Shown here piece by piece: positions 21,032 to 36,200 of a DNA stretch of 64,000 nt. Source of the DNA: Rhizomucor pusillus. Lineage: Eukaryota > Mucoromycota > Mucoromycetes > Mucorales > Lichtheimiaceae. The position numbers were made by a program, and so were the translations under genes. The stretch's first letter is position 1; the number at the start of each line of letters is the position of its first letter. The DNA lies in contig FWWN02000284.1 of NCBI GenBank assembly GCA_900175165.2, positions 46,171 to 110,170 on the forward strand, in the 5' to 3' direction. Below the pieces are notes generated by a model. That model worked only from the letters and a program-made list of their open reading frames with translations, was not told the origin of the DNA and did not search any database.

Positions 21032-21577
21032 TGTGTATGTAGCGAGGAATATCAATTAAGAGAAGGGGAAAAAAGAAGACAGGCCTTTTGTCACTTGCAG
21101 AGCTGGGTCGGAAAAGTCCCAGTCGGATACACTTTGACTCGAGCAAACCATACTTCGCGCCATTGAATAATCATTGCACATGCTTGACCGGTGAAGATAT
21201 TGAGTGAATTCATTGGTATTCTCTGCGATGCTTGACTGCATGAAAACCACAGACTGTGAATATATTCGTGTTACGATGATAACGTCGCTGCCGCACTGAT
21301 GCCATTTATATCGTTAATTATCGCTGCCGTTTAATTCACTACTCGTTTGAACTTATTGACTAGCATATCTACAGGTTGCTTTCTACTCAGCTTGTATTGG
21401 CACATTCTTTTGCTTGTAATTGTTTGTAATATTCAAGCTTCTTTGGAGTTCACCGCCAGGCTGAAACCCAAGTCACGAGCGGGACGCGGGTTTGTCGCGA
21501 AAAAGTTCAAAGTTTTGGGAGTTTCGGGGACACGCGACGTTACTGAATTATTTTTTTTGTAACTAAACGAACGGACC
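21032..21577. promoter_or_regulatory. divergent UBR7/MCM5 promoter with G1/S-like elements
   Basis: 546 bp between two start codons. Close to MCM5 are CGCGAAAA (21496-21503), matching the SCB core CRCGAAA, and ACGCGG (21484-21489) and ACGCGA (21532-21537), each one base from the MCB site ACGCGT. Such sites recruit SBF/MBF-type factors to G1/S genes including MCM genes in yeasts. Binding here is inference from sequence only. Confidence 0.4.
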
Positions 21578-24484
<2,907 letters not shown>

Positions 24485-25829
24485 GGAAAAAAAGCCATCA
24501 TCTGTACATAACGAATTGCTCTTGTTTCTTTTTCTTTTTTTCTTTTCTTTTACATTTTGTAACACACATAATTGAATATTGCATTTTAATGTCTCATTAA
24601 CAGCAAATCGCATGTGTGTAAAGGAATCATTGAGTTAATGCCAGCTATAGCACTTCAGGACTTGTTCTTTATTTCCGCGCCCTGCCGAAGGCTGAATATT
24701 CTTGGAAGTCTTATTGATTTATCCATTCTGGTTTTGCTTCAACGCTCGAAATTACGATTTGTTTTGAATGGGACAGACAGCAGTCATTCTCGGAAAACCC
24801 ATGTATTTTTTGAAGAGGACAGAATGTGATTTACAGCATTAACAAGGCATGCTTTCAATCCAAAACCGTATATAAGGGATTCGTTCATGCTAATAACAAT
24901 AATAATAACAAGACAACTCTTTAAAACCCATTCTTTCTTTGTTCAAGTGTATATAAATAGGAGAGACTCTTTGTATTTATCTATTTTTATTGTCCCGGAA
25001 CTGGGTGTCAAGCAAAGTCCCGCTGCTGCATGATTTTGTCGGGAAAACGTCGCTGGCATAATCAATTTCCTCCTTCGTCAGCAAACACGACTAGTCTGTC
25101 CGAGAACGACCACTAATTGTCAATAAAGGAATGCATAGAAAGAGAATTTCAAGCTCGCAGTTTAGCAAAGAGAGACCAGATGCAGTGAAATCGGTGCAGG
25201 AGTTTACATACGCCATCTTCTTTGTACGGTTTCAAATACGATGCAATATATGCGTTCATTGAGTTCGCGCACCTGGAGCAGTCGGACGACTTTTCTGCAG
25301 CGCCACCATTCACTTTGCAAACTTTCTACTCGTTTTTTTTTTTTTTTTTGCGACTCTGCCGACTTGACATTTGCATTTGTGGTGATTGTCACCATTGTAT
25401 TCTCTCAAACATCGATTCATGCGAACGCCGAATCTATCTGTATTATTTTTTAACTCGATTTTTCTATGCCCTGATACATTTATGCCCATCTGCTTGTTCC
25501 GTTCCTGGTTCCTGACTATCAATTGCTGTCAAAAATGCATAAATCGTTGTCTGTGCTTGTAGTCATGTAACACCTCCATCAATTTTTTTACGATTAAGCA
25601 ATACAGCAAAACACTTTTCTTCAAAAATATACGCAAGTTTTGACAAAAATAAAGGGCATCGGTAGCAAACGCTATTCTAAGGAAAATAGCTATAATTAGA
25701 TACGACGATAAAATGAAGGATTAATTAAGCTAAAAGGATCAAACAAGATATAAGTAATATGAGATTATAGGTAAAGCTAAAGAAAAGAAGAAGAAAGTGG
25801 AAATGTTAAACAATTGTAAGCAGTAGTGA
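24485..25829. other. convergent intergenic region, AT-rich
   Basis: About 1.35 kb between the MCM5 stop and the end of the disordered-protein gene. It begins with a T/C-rich stretch (24524-24560) suited to 3' processing and has an AAT/AAC run near 24895. A T15-type run lies near 25336. I find no supported gene; open frames are short. Confidence 0.5.
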
Positions 25830-27491
25830 TTAGGCAGTAGCTTGAACGGCAGGAGCGGCGGATGGAGCAGCGGCAGCTGGAACAACGTTTTCGGCAGCTT
25901 CTACAGTTTTCTCCTCCTTGGGTTGCTCCTCCTCCTTGGGTTCATCAGCCTTGGCTTCTTCCTTCTTGGGCTCTTCAGTTTCCTTCTTGGCTTCTTCTTC
26001 AACCTTCTTCTCCTTCTTTGGGAAACGGAGGATCTTGGTCAAACGACGGCCCAATTGGTTAGCAGATTTGGTAGTAGTCTTCTTTTCAGCTGGCTGTTCC
26101 TCTTCGGGCTTGGTTTCTGTCATATCATTTCAATGATTGATTAAATACAGCTGTTCACATGTTCTACCCCTCGTGTCACTCTGCACCCCTGATTTATCTC
26201 TGTATCTCTTTTCTTCTTCTCGTGCGCACTCGCTACCGTACAAACCGGAAAGTTCATTATTACCTTTTGCAGCTGGTTGTTCAGCGGCGGCGGGTGCTTC
26301 GGGAGTGGCCGCGGATTCTTCAGTAGTAGCAGCAGCAGGTTCGGCAGCAGCAGCCTGCTCAGCGGGTGCTGGTTCAGCAGCAGCAGCGAGAGACTCCTTC
26401 TTCTTGTTTCCAAAGAAGCGACCGACAAGCGAGTTGCGCTTGATCTGGTCAATCACCTTGGTTTCCTTAGGAGACTCCTTGGCGGGAGTCTCAGATGACT
26501 CTGCAGCAGCAGGTGCACCTTCGGCGGTGGCGGCGGCGGCGGCGGGTTCCTCAGCTGCTGGCTTATCTTCTGCCTTGGGGGTGTCCTCTGCAGCAGGAAC
26601 AGTTTCAGCTGTAGGCAATAAAATTGTCAGGATTGCACATGTTCCGCTTATCGGATTCCAACATTGAAAAAAGGGAAAAAATATAAGCGAGTTAATTACC
26701 TTGCTCTTCGGCGTTGGCGGGAGTTTCCTCCTTTTGCTCTTCAGAGGTCTTGGTGTCCTCCTTGACAGGACTCTGTAAATAGAATAGACTCGTTAGATCC
26801 CGGGAAATGAAAAAACTCATCAAAAAGGTTTGAGTGGCGGGGTTGATCGTCAAGAGCGGACACGAAAATGATAATGTCGCACAATGTACTACCCGTCTAT
26901 GCCGACGACGGATCATGACACTGCTGGGAAATCAAAGGTCCGCGTGGATCCACCCAAAAAAAGAGTAAAGTTTACCTTGCTGCGGTTGAAGATGCCATTC
27001 AAGAATTTCGATTTGCGCTTCTCGCTCTTGGATGCCTCACCCTCGCCAGCAGCAGCGGCAGCAGCGGCGGCAGGCTGTTCCTCTGCCTTGGCTTCGGTGG
27101 CGGCAGAAGCCTCGGTTGCTTCAGGTTCTTTGGGAGTTTCCTCGGCCTTTGCTTCTTCCTTGACAGCAGGCTCAGGCTTCTTTTCTTCCTTCTTATCAGA
27201 GAACTGCTTCTTTGCCTTGTTCAAGAACACTGACAAGCGCTTGGTGGTGCTTGATCTGGAAGGAGTAGGTGCAGGTGCAGGAGTAGATTCTGTCTTGGCT
27301 GCCTCTTGAGTTTCGGCAGGCTTATCGTCACTGCTTTCTGCTGGCTTCTCGGCCTTGCTCTCTTCAGCGGCGGGAGCAGCATCAGTAGTAGTGGTAGTAG
27401 TCTTTGGCTCCTCGGCGGCGGGAGCCTGGGCAGGAGTCTCGGCGACGGTAGTCTCGGCGACGGTAGTAGGCTTGGTCTCTTCTGCAGACAT
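25830..27491 (-). CDS. disordered Ala/Glu/Pro-rich protein with four basic amphipathic motifs
   Basis: Four exons (27491-26976, 26772-26700, 26608-26264, 26116-25830) give 406 residues. Most of the chain is low complexity (Ala, Glu, Pro, Thr, Lys). At about equal spacing sit four related basic/hydrophobic segments: KRLSVFLNKAKKQF (about residue 84), KRKSKFLNGIFNRSK (about 158), IKRNSLVGRFFGNKKKE (about 248) and GRRLTKILRFPKKEKK (about 330). The shared pattern is K-R-x-S-[hydrophobic]-x2-[hydrophobic]-[FI] followed by basic residues, which could act as membrane- or scaffold-binding helices with a phosphorylatable Ser. The start MSAEETKPTTVAETT is the first ATG after a pyrimidine-poor leader. 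I do not recognise a named family. Codons end mostly in C or G, suggesting high expression. Confidence 0.82.
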
Positions 27492-28276
27492 TGTGAGTAC
27501 AGTGGGAGAAAAAGAAAAAAGAAAAATTGAAATGCGAAATGGTCGCTTTTTATACACACAGCGTGATCCGCCAACATCACGCGATCCATGAAAGGTTAAG
27601 CACGTGATCAATTCGTTTGCGGCACGTCCAGTGTTGTCTGCACGGCAACTACAGTAGCACAAGGCAAAATCGTAAACACAACAAGTCAACAATTCCATCC
27701 GCGATGGTCCGCCCGCGAGGCATTGTTATCATTTCCTGGACGAGCATCTCGCCGCCGAAATACATAGGAAGGCACACCGTTGTCCAGCATGCAACATCAA
27801 GCTGTAATATAGCGCATTGAATCAAATGCAAGAATGTTTATAACGTCCTTGTAGAACAATCTCGAGTCGGATTTCTTCCTTTTTGCTAAATTGTTCCTTT
27901 TATATGCGTATGTATATGCGGTTAGTTGCAGATCACATCAAGAACACAATAACGTCTTTTTTTCGCTCACCGATCCGAAACATCCTCACGATGCACAAAG
28001 TTCATAAAAATGGGAAAGGTTTTGCCGGCGGGTTCCATAGAATTCTGCTTTCATGAGAATACCTGTGACTGATATCGCTTATTTCCGGATGCTGTATCCT
28101 CGCTACAGTACTATTTGCTCCCATCCAACAACCCGGATTACATATTTTGTGACAATGTCATCCCCTGCAGAAAACTGGGTCCGTTGTACGGTTCTAAAGA
28201 GTGGCACATTACTACATTTGCATCACGATTTTTTTGGTCTGGACCTTTGAAACAAAAGTTAGTACCCGGGTCTATA

Positions 28277-28290
28277 CACTTTTTTCCCAA
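28277..28290 (+). repeat. solo terminal-repeat-like sequence
   Basis: CACTTTTTTCCCAA preceded by TA resembles the left terminal repeat of the MITE at 28942 (CACTTTTTCCCAA) with one extra T. No matching right end is seen close by, so it may be a decayed end. Confidence 0.35.
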
Positions 28291-28941
28291 CCCCTAAAGA
28301 TATGTACGTTAATGAGAGAGCGAAAAAAGGAAAAGAGCGAGAAGACGACGGTGGAAGACGTATATCAGCCTATGCAACCTTGCAAAAGCAACTGCTGCTG
28401 GTATTTTTGGTGAGTAACTTCGACAACGCAAAAGCATCCAATTGCATCTTGTGTTACATAGGCCGAGGAAGCAGATGATGTATGTACCGCGTTTTTAATT
28501 AGCATCAATCAAACCTTGTTCTCTCGAAACTCAACATAAAAGATCCTTTGCGTCGTGCGTTTCATCATTTTGTTAATTATTTTTCACTCACACGGAAGTG
28601 GTTTCTTCCACTTATTCCCGGAATAATGTGGATCCACGGCAAGGAGTTTCTGTATATGATGGTCTTGTGCATTGCTTCCATGGTGTGAGATGCGTGGTAA
28701 CAAGCGGGCCGCTACATGAAAAGACAAGGAATGGTTAAGTCTCTAGTTAAGCGGGACCAAAATTGGAGATAATAAAAACGAACAGTCTGCATTGGGGTAG
28801 CTGAGACAATATCATCACGTTTCTCAAAGTCGAGCGAAAATGTCCATCATGCAATATTTCTATTCATGTTTCTATTGTGATCATGTTTGGGTGATGAATG
28901 AGGTTTAAAAACGAGTAGACCCTAAATGGTTGCATCCAGTA

Positions 28942-29040
28942 CACTTTTTCCCAAAAGTAATGTCGCATTTTGTGAAATTTTATAATACATTTATACACCA
29001 AAACGACAAATTGCAGCGACATTAATTTTTGGAAAAAGTG
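28942..29040. mobile_element. 99-bp MITE with TA target duplication
   Basis: The element begins CACTTTTTCCCAAAAGTAAT and its right end, read in reverse complement, begins CACTTTTTCCAAAAATTAAT. The two ends match at 23 of the first 25 positions, both reaching GTCGC. The element is flanked on both sides by TA (28940-28941 and 29041-29042), the target duplication of Tc1/mariner transposons. It encodes nothing and would depend on a transposase elsewhere. Confidence 0.8.
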
Positions 29041-29177
29041 TATGATGTACCAAACTTGTCTAGTTCATTCGTCCCGATAGCTTTCTTTTCAATGTGTGAT
29101 GATAGATTTGAATGTAAGCATTTGAACACCTTTACAACATTCATACTGCAAAATTCTTGGCACGATTTCTTGATGTG

Positions 29178-29192
29178 AGAGAGAGAGAGAGA
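29178..29192. repeat. (GA)n microsatellite
   Basis: About 15 bp of uninterrupted GA repeats in the intergenic region. Confidence 0.7.
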
Positions 29193-30049
29193 GCGAATGC
29201 CAGACGAAAATTGAGTATATCAGAACTAGTTTCATTACATAGATCTGGATAACCATCCATTTTCATTGATTATGCGTCTAGCCGCTATTACCATGCTATA
29301 TGCTTGGAGATAACCTACACTGCTTGATAGAACTCTTGAAAATAACTCGACACAAAAGAAAGGAGACGTCACAGTTTATGGACATGGATGAAACTAGAAC
29401 AAGCAAGGAATGCTCATAGAGCTGCCCATCTGAAAGAAATGCACTAAAATCCGAATGCAAGTTGGTCTCCAGATAAAGTGCTACGTGGCATAGTATGCAT
29501 GCAGTGCTATGTTGAATAGAGAGATCAATGCATTCTTCGGGAGTACGGGCGCGTAATTGACAGAGAAACCGCCGACCAAGTGCCTTGATTCTTGCAGCCT
29601 GATTTATTGTAAAAATTCTGCTGTAGCAGTCAGCTAGTCCATTAACACCCATAGAGCTCCTTTTGCAGAGCACTGGTAATGCCACTTTGGAAGGCAAACA
29701 TCTCTTCTGACAAGTATATAAATCCATACCGACATTTCACGGCCCGATGCTGGGAGGCCCCACCAGTGAGAAAACGGAGCAGAAAAAGAAGTGAGCAACG
29801 CCACCATCGCTCAAAAGTTCGTGCCGCCTCTTTGCCCAAAGCATAAAACAGATCTCATTGCCCGTCCACACAAGTCACCAAACATCCAACTAGCTTTTGG
29901 AGTTTGAACCGCACTCCTCACTTTCACCTTCAATACGAAGTAGTCTCTACATTTTCACGTCATATTTCCTTTTGTTCAACTTTTGATTCCCAATTTTGCA
30001 TATTCTTCCGCCATTTACACGACATACAACAACAACATTCCAACTAGCA

Positions 30050-31036
30050 ATGTCAAACACTATCAATAGCAAGAGCATCAAGGGCCCGGAGCAATCGTTG
30101 TCTGAAAGACGTCCTCGTTCAGGAAAGAAGACGCTGATTCTATCCAATGCATTGGGCAGCAACAATGACCTCGGCGACAAACCCCGGGACAGAACTGCCT
30201 GGTCGGATCCAGCATTGACGAAGAAGAGACTTAGTTCGCCGTTGTTGACGCCGGACGGCAGCCGCGACGATCCCTTCGCTGGTATGAACTCCTCAATCAA
30301 TTATCAGCAAGAAATTGAACGCCTGAAGGCTCTCGTGCCAAAGGGTGATCCTAAAAAACGCACCCCATCAAGACCCCGTTCGACAGCATTCGAATCTGTA
30401 TCCTCCAACAACAAGCCCGTAGCTCATACGAAATCCAAATCTCAAACATTTCCATCATCTTCTTCCTCCTCCTCCACTACTCCCAACGCTGGCAACAATC
30501 GCCGTACACCAACTTCTCCCCTTTCACGTTCATCACGCCCTCAATCGGCATTTTATATTTCGACAGATAGTCGTGCAAGCACTCCATCCTCCTCCAATTT
30601 TTTCAACGACGCTGCAGCCGCCACCAAGATGGCGAGTCCTATGGCGACCCCGCGCTCGCTATCCCCAGCTCGGTCCGATCAGACTTCAATGGGCATCCAC
30701 ACTGTCCCCGAAGAAGACGAAGACGCTAAAATCAAGCAAGAGGTTATCTCGGAAGAAGAAAAGAACCGTTTCCTAGAGTTCATGCGCTCTTGGACCGGTG
30801 GCTTGCGAGAGTGGAGCCACGTAGATGCTGCTGTGGACACTGGCTCCAACAGTGGATCATCCCTTTGGACTCAGCAAACACCGTGGGCCACTCCAGCTAG
30901 AATGGACAGACGCCGATGCTCCTGGCAGGAAACACAGCGTCGAGACGGGTTGACTATCACTCTTCCCGACCGAAATGCTAGATTGGATACTGCTATGCGT
31001 TCCGAGCCTTGCACCCCGCTCTTGGCACCCAGATAA
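30050..31036 (+). CDS. Ser-rich disordered protein of unknown function
   Basis: Single exon of 328 codons starting MSNTINSKSIKGPEQSLSER. The sequence is Ser/Pro/Thr-rich and mostly disordered, with poly-Ser (about residues 143-150) and basic patches (PRSGKKTLILSNALG). Two segments look ordered: INYQQEIERLKALVPKGDPK and SEEEKNRFLEFMRSWTGGL, the latter being amphipathic with Trp. Several SP/TP and RxxS sites could be phosphorylated, and 14-3-3 lies next door, but a link is speculation. The 3' side has CT and ATT repeats and an AATAAA near 31195. The start is the first ATG after a C/A-rich leader typical of well-expressed fungal genes. No family was recognised. Confidence 0.8.
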   Translation: MSNTINSKSIKGPEQSLSERRPRSGKKTLILSNALGSNNDLGDKPRDRTAWSDPALTKKRLSSPLLTPDGSRDDPFAGMNSSINYQQEIERLKALVPKGDPKKRTPSRPRSTAFESVSSNNKPVAHTKSKSQTFPSSSSSSSTTPNAGNNRRTPTSPLSRSSRPQSAFYISTDSRASTPSSSNFFNDAAAATKMASPMATPRSLSPARSDQTSMGIHTVPEEDEDAKIKQEVISEEEKNRFLEFMRSWTGGLREWSHVDAAVDTGSNSGSSLWTQQTPWATPARMDRRRCSWQETQRRDGLTITLPDRNARLDTAMRSEPCTPLLAPR

Positions 31037-31069
31037 TAATTGCCACTTCAGTCTTCTATCCTTTGCCTT

Positions 31070-31088
31070 TCTCTCTCTCTCTCTCTCT
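31070..31088. repeat. (CT)n microsatellite
   Basis: Run of CT repeats in the 3' region of the Ser-rich protein gene. Confidence 0.75.
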
Positions 31089-31234
31089 ACTTTACCCGAT
31101 ACTTTTTTGATCTACATCATCTCGCTCTTCTGATTCTCTTGTTACGTCTTACATCCTGAAACCACAGACAAAATGTCTATTTAAAGTCTCCCGAAATAAA
31201 ACCTTTTTTTACGATTTCAGCCAATCTATCGTCG

Positions 31235-31264
31235 TTATTATTATTATTATTATTATTATTATTG
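31235..31264. repeat. (TTA)n microsatellite
   Basis: About ten TTA repeats shortly after a possible poly(A) signal (AATAAA near 31195). Confidence 0.8.
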
Positions 31265-31665
31265 TTATCGTTTTACTGTGGTTGCAGCTGTCCTGGCATA
31301 TCTTAGCGAAAGAAGAGTAGCATCTGTTTTATACTTAGTATCATATCTCCATATTTACCTTTGGTAACAATATATTATGTCATCAACTACTGGCTGTAAC
31401 CACGAAATTGCCGATGGAAAGAAGGTAAGATAAAGAAAATGGATGGCTAGTAGGTGCGGCAGTGGTTGCCAGATGCGTATCTACATCTATGTAGTTTGGT
31501 ACACGATTCAATAATTTGGTTGGTGTAATTCACATAGGATATATCATCAGACGGTCACACCAGCCTCACATTTCGAAAACTGGCGCGGACTTCTGTTGTC
31601 AAGAGACGCGCTGAAGTTCAGTTTTCCAGCCTTTTCCTCAGAAACCACGCTATCCATCGTAAACA

Positions 31666-32978
31666 ATGTCCTCTGTAAGTACTCAGTTCCGTTGTTCACC
31701 CCGGATGCATGCAGGAGCTATTGTGAGCTCTGCAATCTCGGTCGACGAATGATCCGAGAAGGACTCCAGGACAACAACATTCTCAGTTCGTCCCATCTCG
31801 TCTCGTCCACAAGAGACAGACATAAGCGTATGCGTTCCAGCGTGCGGTACTTCTGATTCTCTTTTCATTGGCCGAGATGACTCGTCTATCGTTCAGTCTG
31901 GGGACTTTTGGGAGTGGAAACTGGTGCTGATGCGAAGACTCTGTTTGTAGGAACGCGAAAACAACGTCTACATGGCCAAGCTTGCGGAGCAGGCCGAGCG
32001 TTATGACGGTATGATTTCATTGTTCAAACGTTAAGTAAGAAGGAAAAACTCAACGATACCTTGCTTAGAAATGGTTCAATACACCAAGGAAGTCGCAAAG
32101 GTAACGTTTGTTACTTTACTTTCTTTGCAAAAAGACCTTGCAACTGAGACGAAAAAATAATTGGGGACAGATGGACGTAGAATTGACTGTTGAGGAGCGC
32201 AACCTTCTCTCTGTCGCCTACAAGAACGTTATCGGCGCCCGCCGTGCATCTTGGAGAATTGTTTCTTCCATTGAACAAAAGGAAGAAAGCAAGGGCAACA
32301 CTGCCCAAGTCGAAAAGATCAAGGCCTACCGTCAAAAGATCGAGTCTGAGCTCCAGAACATTTGCTCTGACATTTTGAGTGTCTTGAAGGAAAACCTTAT
32401 TCCCAACGCTCAGGGCGGCGAATCAAAGGTCTTTTACTACAAGATGTAAGTTGTATTTACATGAGAGTACACTACTTGCATGAAACGATCTAATCATACG
32501 TTGCGCCTAACGACAGGATGGGTGACTACCACCGTTATCTCGCCGAATTCCTTACCGGCGCTGCCCGCAGCGACTCTGCCAAGGAAGCCCACGAAGCCTA
32601 CAAGACCGCCACCGACGTTGCTCAGACCGAGTTGGCCCCAACTCACCCCATCCGCTTGGGTCTTGCTTTGAACTTCTCTGTCTTCTACTACGAGATCCTC
32701 AACTCTCCCGACCGTGCCTGCCACTTGGCCAAGCAGGCTTTTGATGATGCTATCGCTGAATTGGATACCCTCTCGGAAGAATCCTACAAGGACTCCACCC
32801 TTATCATGCAGCTCCTGAGAGACAACTTGACATTGTGGACTTCTGACTTGCAAGAAGGTAAATCATCAATGCAAACTGCTCATTTTCTTTTTTCATTGTT
32901 CTCATTCTCATAATATCACACATAGACGCTGACAAGGGTGAAGAAGCAAAGGCTGAGGAGGCTGAGGAATCCAAGTAG
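31666..32978 (+). CDS. 14-3-3 protein
   Basis: Phosphoserine/phosphothreonine-binding adaptor. Six exons (31666-31674, 31951-32008, 32069-32100, 32171-32445, 32517-32857, 32926-32978) give 255 residues. The first exon holds only Met-Ser-Ser. Signature 1 is VGARR-type: [20 protein letters not shown]. Signature 2 region: [21 protein letters not shown]. The phosphopeptide groove residues in RYLAEF and the SNFSVF-type helix ([12 protein letters not shown]) are visible. The C-terminus is short and acidic (AEEAEESK), as in fungal Bmh proteins. Codon choice is C-rich, consistent with strong expression. The start is fixed by the 9-base first exon followed by a perfect GTAAGT. Confidence 0.97.
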
Positions 32979-33202
32979 AAAGATTATATAGTGGTGATGA
33001 GATTATATATACGAATCCTTTCCAAAGTTTTGATATCAAAGAGTTCCATTGTTGTGAGAAACTACTAGAGATAACTCTACTACGCGTGGTAGATGCGTGC
33101 AATGCGGGGGAAGATAGCATTTGTCGCTGCCGATTTTTCGAGACCTCTTTTTTTGTGATCTATGCGACTCGTCAAGTTGCATTTCTTCCCAGTAATTTAC
33201 TA

Positions 33203-36200
33203 ATGAATCCTGATGTCGAAATATTCAATGCAACCCAGCATGCAATGCATGCCGAGCAGCTTGCGAATGCAGCTCCAGAAATGTCCAAAGAACCTTCGGC
33301 GACGAGCATAAAGACTGAACGTAGCGGCAAAGAAACGCTCAACGAACAAACGGAGAAGGAGCCAGCATTTGCAAGCTATCGTTTTGCCATGAGCACGTTC
33401 ACGCTATATGAGACAAAGACAGTAAGCGTCTGCTTCCCCGGGATAGGACTTGCAGGACAATTCGCTTAAAAACACATGCATAAAAAAGCGTTACTATCTC
33501 GTAGGAACAAATCAATCAAAGCAGAAATACAGAGTCCTAAAGATCCATCGAAATAACCCACGGGAGCTGAACGTTATTGAAGATGACGTGGTTTACTCGG
33601 AAGCAGAGATAGCCAGGCTACTGAAAATGATTGAGGATGGTAACCTCTCTGTGGGTGGTCTACATCGAGTTCCTATGAACATCTATGGTATTGTCGGCTT
33701 CATCCGGTTTACTATGGGATGGTACATGATCTTCATCACAAACCGCAAGCAAGTGGCCTTGATTGGAGGACACTATATATACCACATTGATGAAACGCGC
33801 TTGGTGCCTGTTGGATCGCAAGTTAAGATAGATAAGAACTCGGATGAAGGGCGGTATGTTGCAATTTCAAGCAGGCATTCATTTACATCCGAGTTTCTTT
33901 TGACTCGAGATCCTTAGATATATCACCACTTTTCAGAACATCGATCTTACAAAGAATTTTTATTTCTCGTATACCTACGATGTAACCAATACATTGCAAG
34001 TCAACATGACGCGGCCTCCAATAGAAAGGAAAGATTCGCCTACCAACAAACAATCTGTACCGTCGGGCCACAATGACATGTTTGTCTGGAACCACTACCT
34101 TTTAAAATCTGGATTCAAAGATTTGAACAGTCGATCGGGTTGGATACTCCCTATCATCTATGGCTTTGTGGACCAAGCCAGTAAGTTTATGAGAATTGAA
34201 AAGGATCGATTCTGTGAAATGCATCAATTGAAACCACCTTCTTTTAGAAATATCAATATTTGGTCGCACAGTTGCAGTTACCCTGATTGCCCGTCGATCG
34301 CGCCATTTTGCTGGAGCCAGGTTTCTAAAGCGAGGTGTAAATGATATGGTGAGTTTGAGCAATTGATACAGATTCGAAATGGCAAAATCTGAAACTCCTT
34401 ACTAACGTTACATACGTATGCCTTAGGGCTATGTAGCAAACGATGTTGAAACAGAGCAGATTGTAGCTGATCTGACAACGACCTCTTTCCATTCAACGCA
34501 TAAGTTGTTTGGGAACCCACGTTACACATCGTATGTCCAACATCGAGGATCGATCCCACTTATCTGGTCGCAGGATACTACAAATATGTCACCAAAACCC
34601 CCTATTGAACGTAAGTTTTGACTATCCTTTGAATGGTCTGTGTTCTAACCGAACACACGCGCTACAGTCAACTTTATTGATCCATTTTACACGGCGGCTG
34701 CGATGCACTTTGATAACTTGTTTACCCGATATGGTACGCCGTGTATCGTCCTCAATCTTATAAAGGTATGATATTCTTATAGACTTTTTTAGTTGTCGAC
34801 ACAGGGTTAACTATTTTCCATGAATATTGTTAGCAAAAAGAGAAACACAAGCGGGAGTCCTTGTTAGGCAAAGAATTCGCTCAGGCTATATCGTATTTAA
34901 ATCAGTTTCTACCCGATGATAAAAAGATCAAATATATAGCCTGGGACATGTCAAGAGCGTCTAAAAGGTATATATACAAACCGGAAATAAGAATCAGATC
35001 TTCTCACTAACGACATTTATTAGTCGCGATCAAGATGTTATCAACTTTTTAGAGGTGATATCTCAGGAAATCATGGATTCAACAGGATTCTTTCACAGCG
35101 GACCTGAACCGTACAACAACGTCTTGCGTCGCAATAGCGGGTACGTATCGGATTAATGAGGGTCCTGTTAATATGCTAAACATCTCGAGTAGGCAAGATG
35201 GAGAGCGAAGGATGTATTCCCGACAACGTGGCGTGCTACGAACAAACTGTATTGACTGCCTAGATCGTACCAACGCGGCGCAGTTTTTGATGGGTAAATG
35301 CGCCCTCGGTCACCAGCTTTATGCCCTAGGCATTGTATCATCTCCAAAGATAGACTTCGATTCGGACGTTGTCAAAATGTTTACGGAAATGTATGACGAT
35401 CACGGTGATACGATAGCACTTCAGTACGGCGGGTCACATTTGGTGAATACTATGGAAACATACCGGAAAATCAATCAATGGACGAGCCATCCACGCGACA
35501 TGATCGAGACTATTCGCCGATTCTACGCCAATGCATTTTCAGGTATTGAGCACAAAACAACGCCTGGACGAGAGGCAAATTCCTAGCTCTAACCTTGCTG
35601 CTTTAGATGCTGATAAGCAAGATGCTATCAATTTATTTTTGGGAAATTTTGTAACCGAGGATGGACAACCGATGCTTTGGGAGCTGAATTCTGACTACCA
35701 TTTGCACAATCAAGACCCTCGTATCCAACCGACTAGAAGAGAGTAATGTCCTGTCAATATCAAATTCCCGATGTCGTGTGACCAACTAATATGTTTGATA
35801 GCTACCGCAAATGGTTCTCGCCTTTGGCAATTGCACCTAAACCAGAGGCAGACCCATCTATATTCGATATACCACCAGAACTCTGCAACTATACAGTAGA
35901 TATGGATGAGAGCGATCCATACAAAGGATATTGGATAGAGTACTACGATCCAAGCTCGTTGACATCATTTGAACAGCTATTTGTACACAACATGAACGTG
36001 ATTCCGAAATACCGATCACCTAGGGCGAATGTCATTCTGCCCTCCGGAGACAGAGAGTTAGTAAAAGGATAATTTGATCCACTGGCTGGAAACAGACGCT
36101 AACATTTAAAATCATCCATGTAGACTCACCAAGGAAGAAGTTAAGGAGCTTAGTCCTTTTACAGTGAGATGGCCTCAGTTCAACAGGGTCGTGCAGACTG

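Larger units (their letters stand above)
27492..30049. other. long intergenic region with a MITE and low-complexity tracts
   Basis: 2.56 kb between two divergent genes for disordered proteins. It contains a 99-bp MITE (separate entry), a related single terminal-repeat-like sequence near 28277 and a GA run at 29178-29192. Several open frames of 60-140 codons occur (for example minus strand 29296-29727), but none shows splice logic or family resemblance. Confidence 0.5.

Noticed and set aside
26137..26667. Plus-strand Ser/Ala/Gly-rich frame of 176 codons
   Set aside because: Mirror of the Ala/Glu-rich disordered gene; composition is a codon-shadow artefact.
29296..29727. Minus-strand frame of 143 codons in the long spacer
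   Set aside because: No splice logic, no motif; joining to an upstream frame would need a 28-bp intron.
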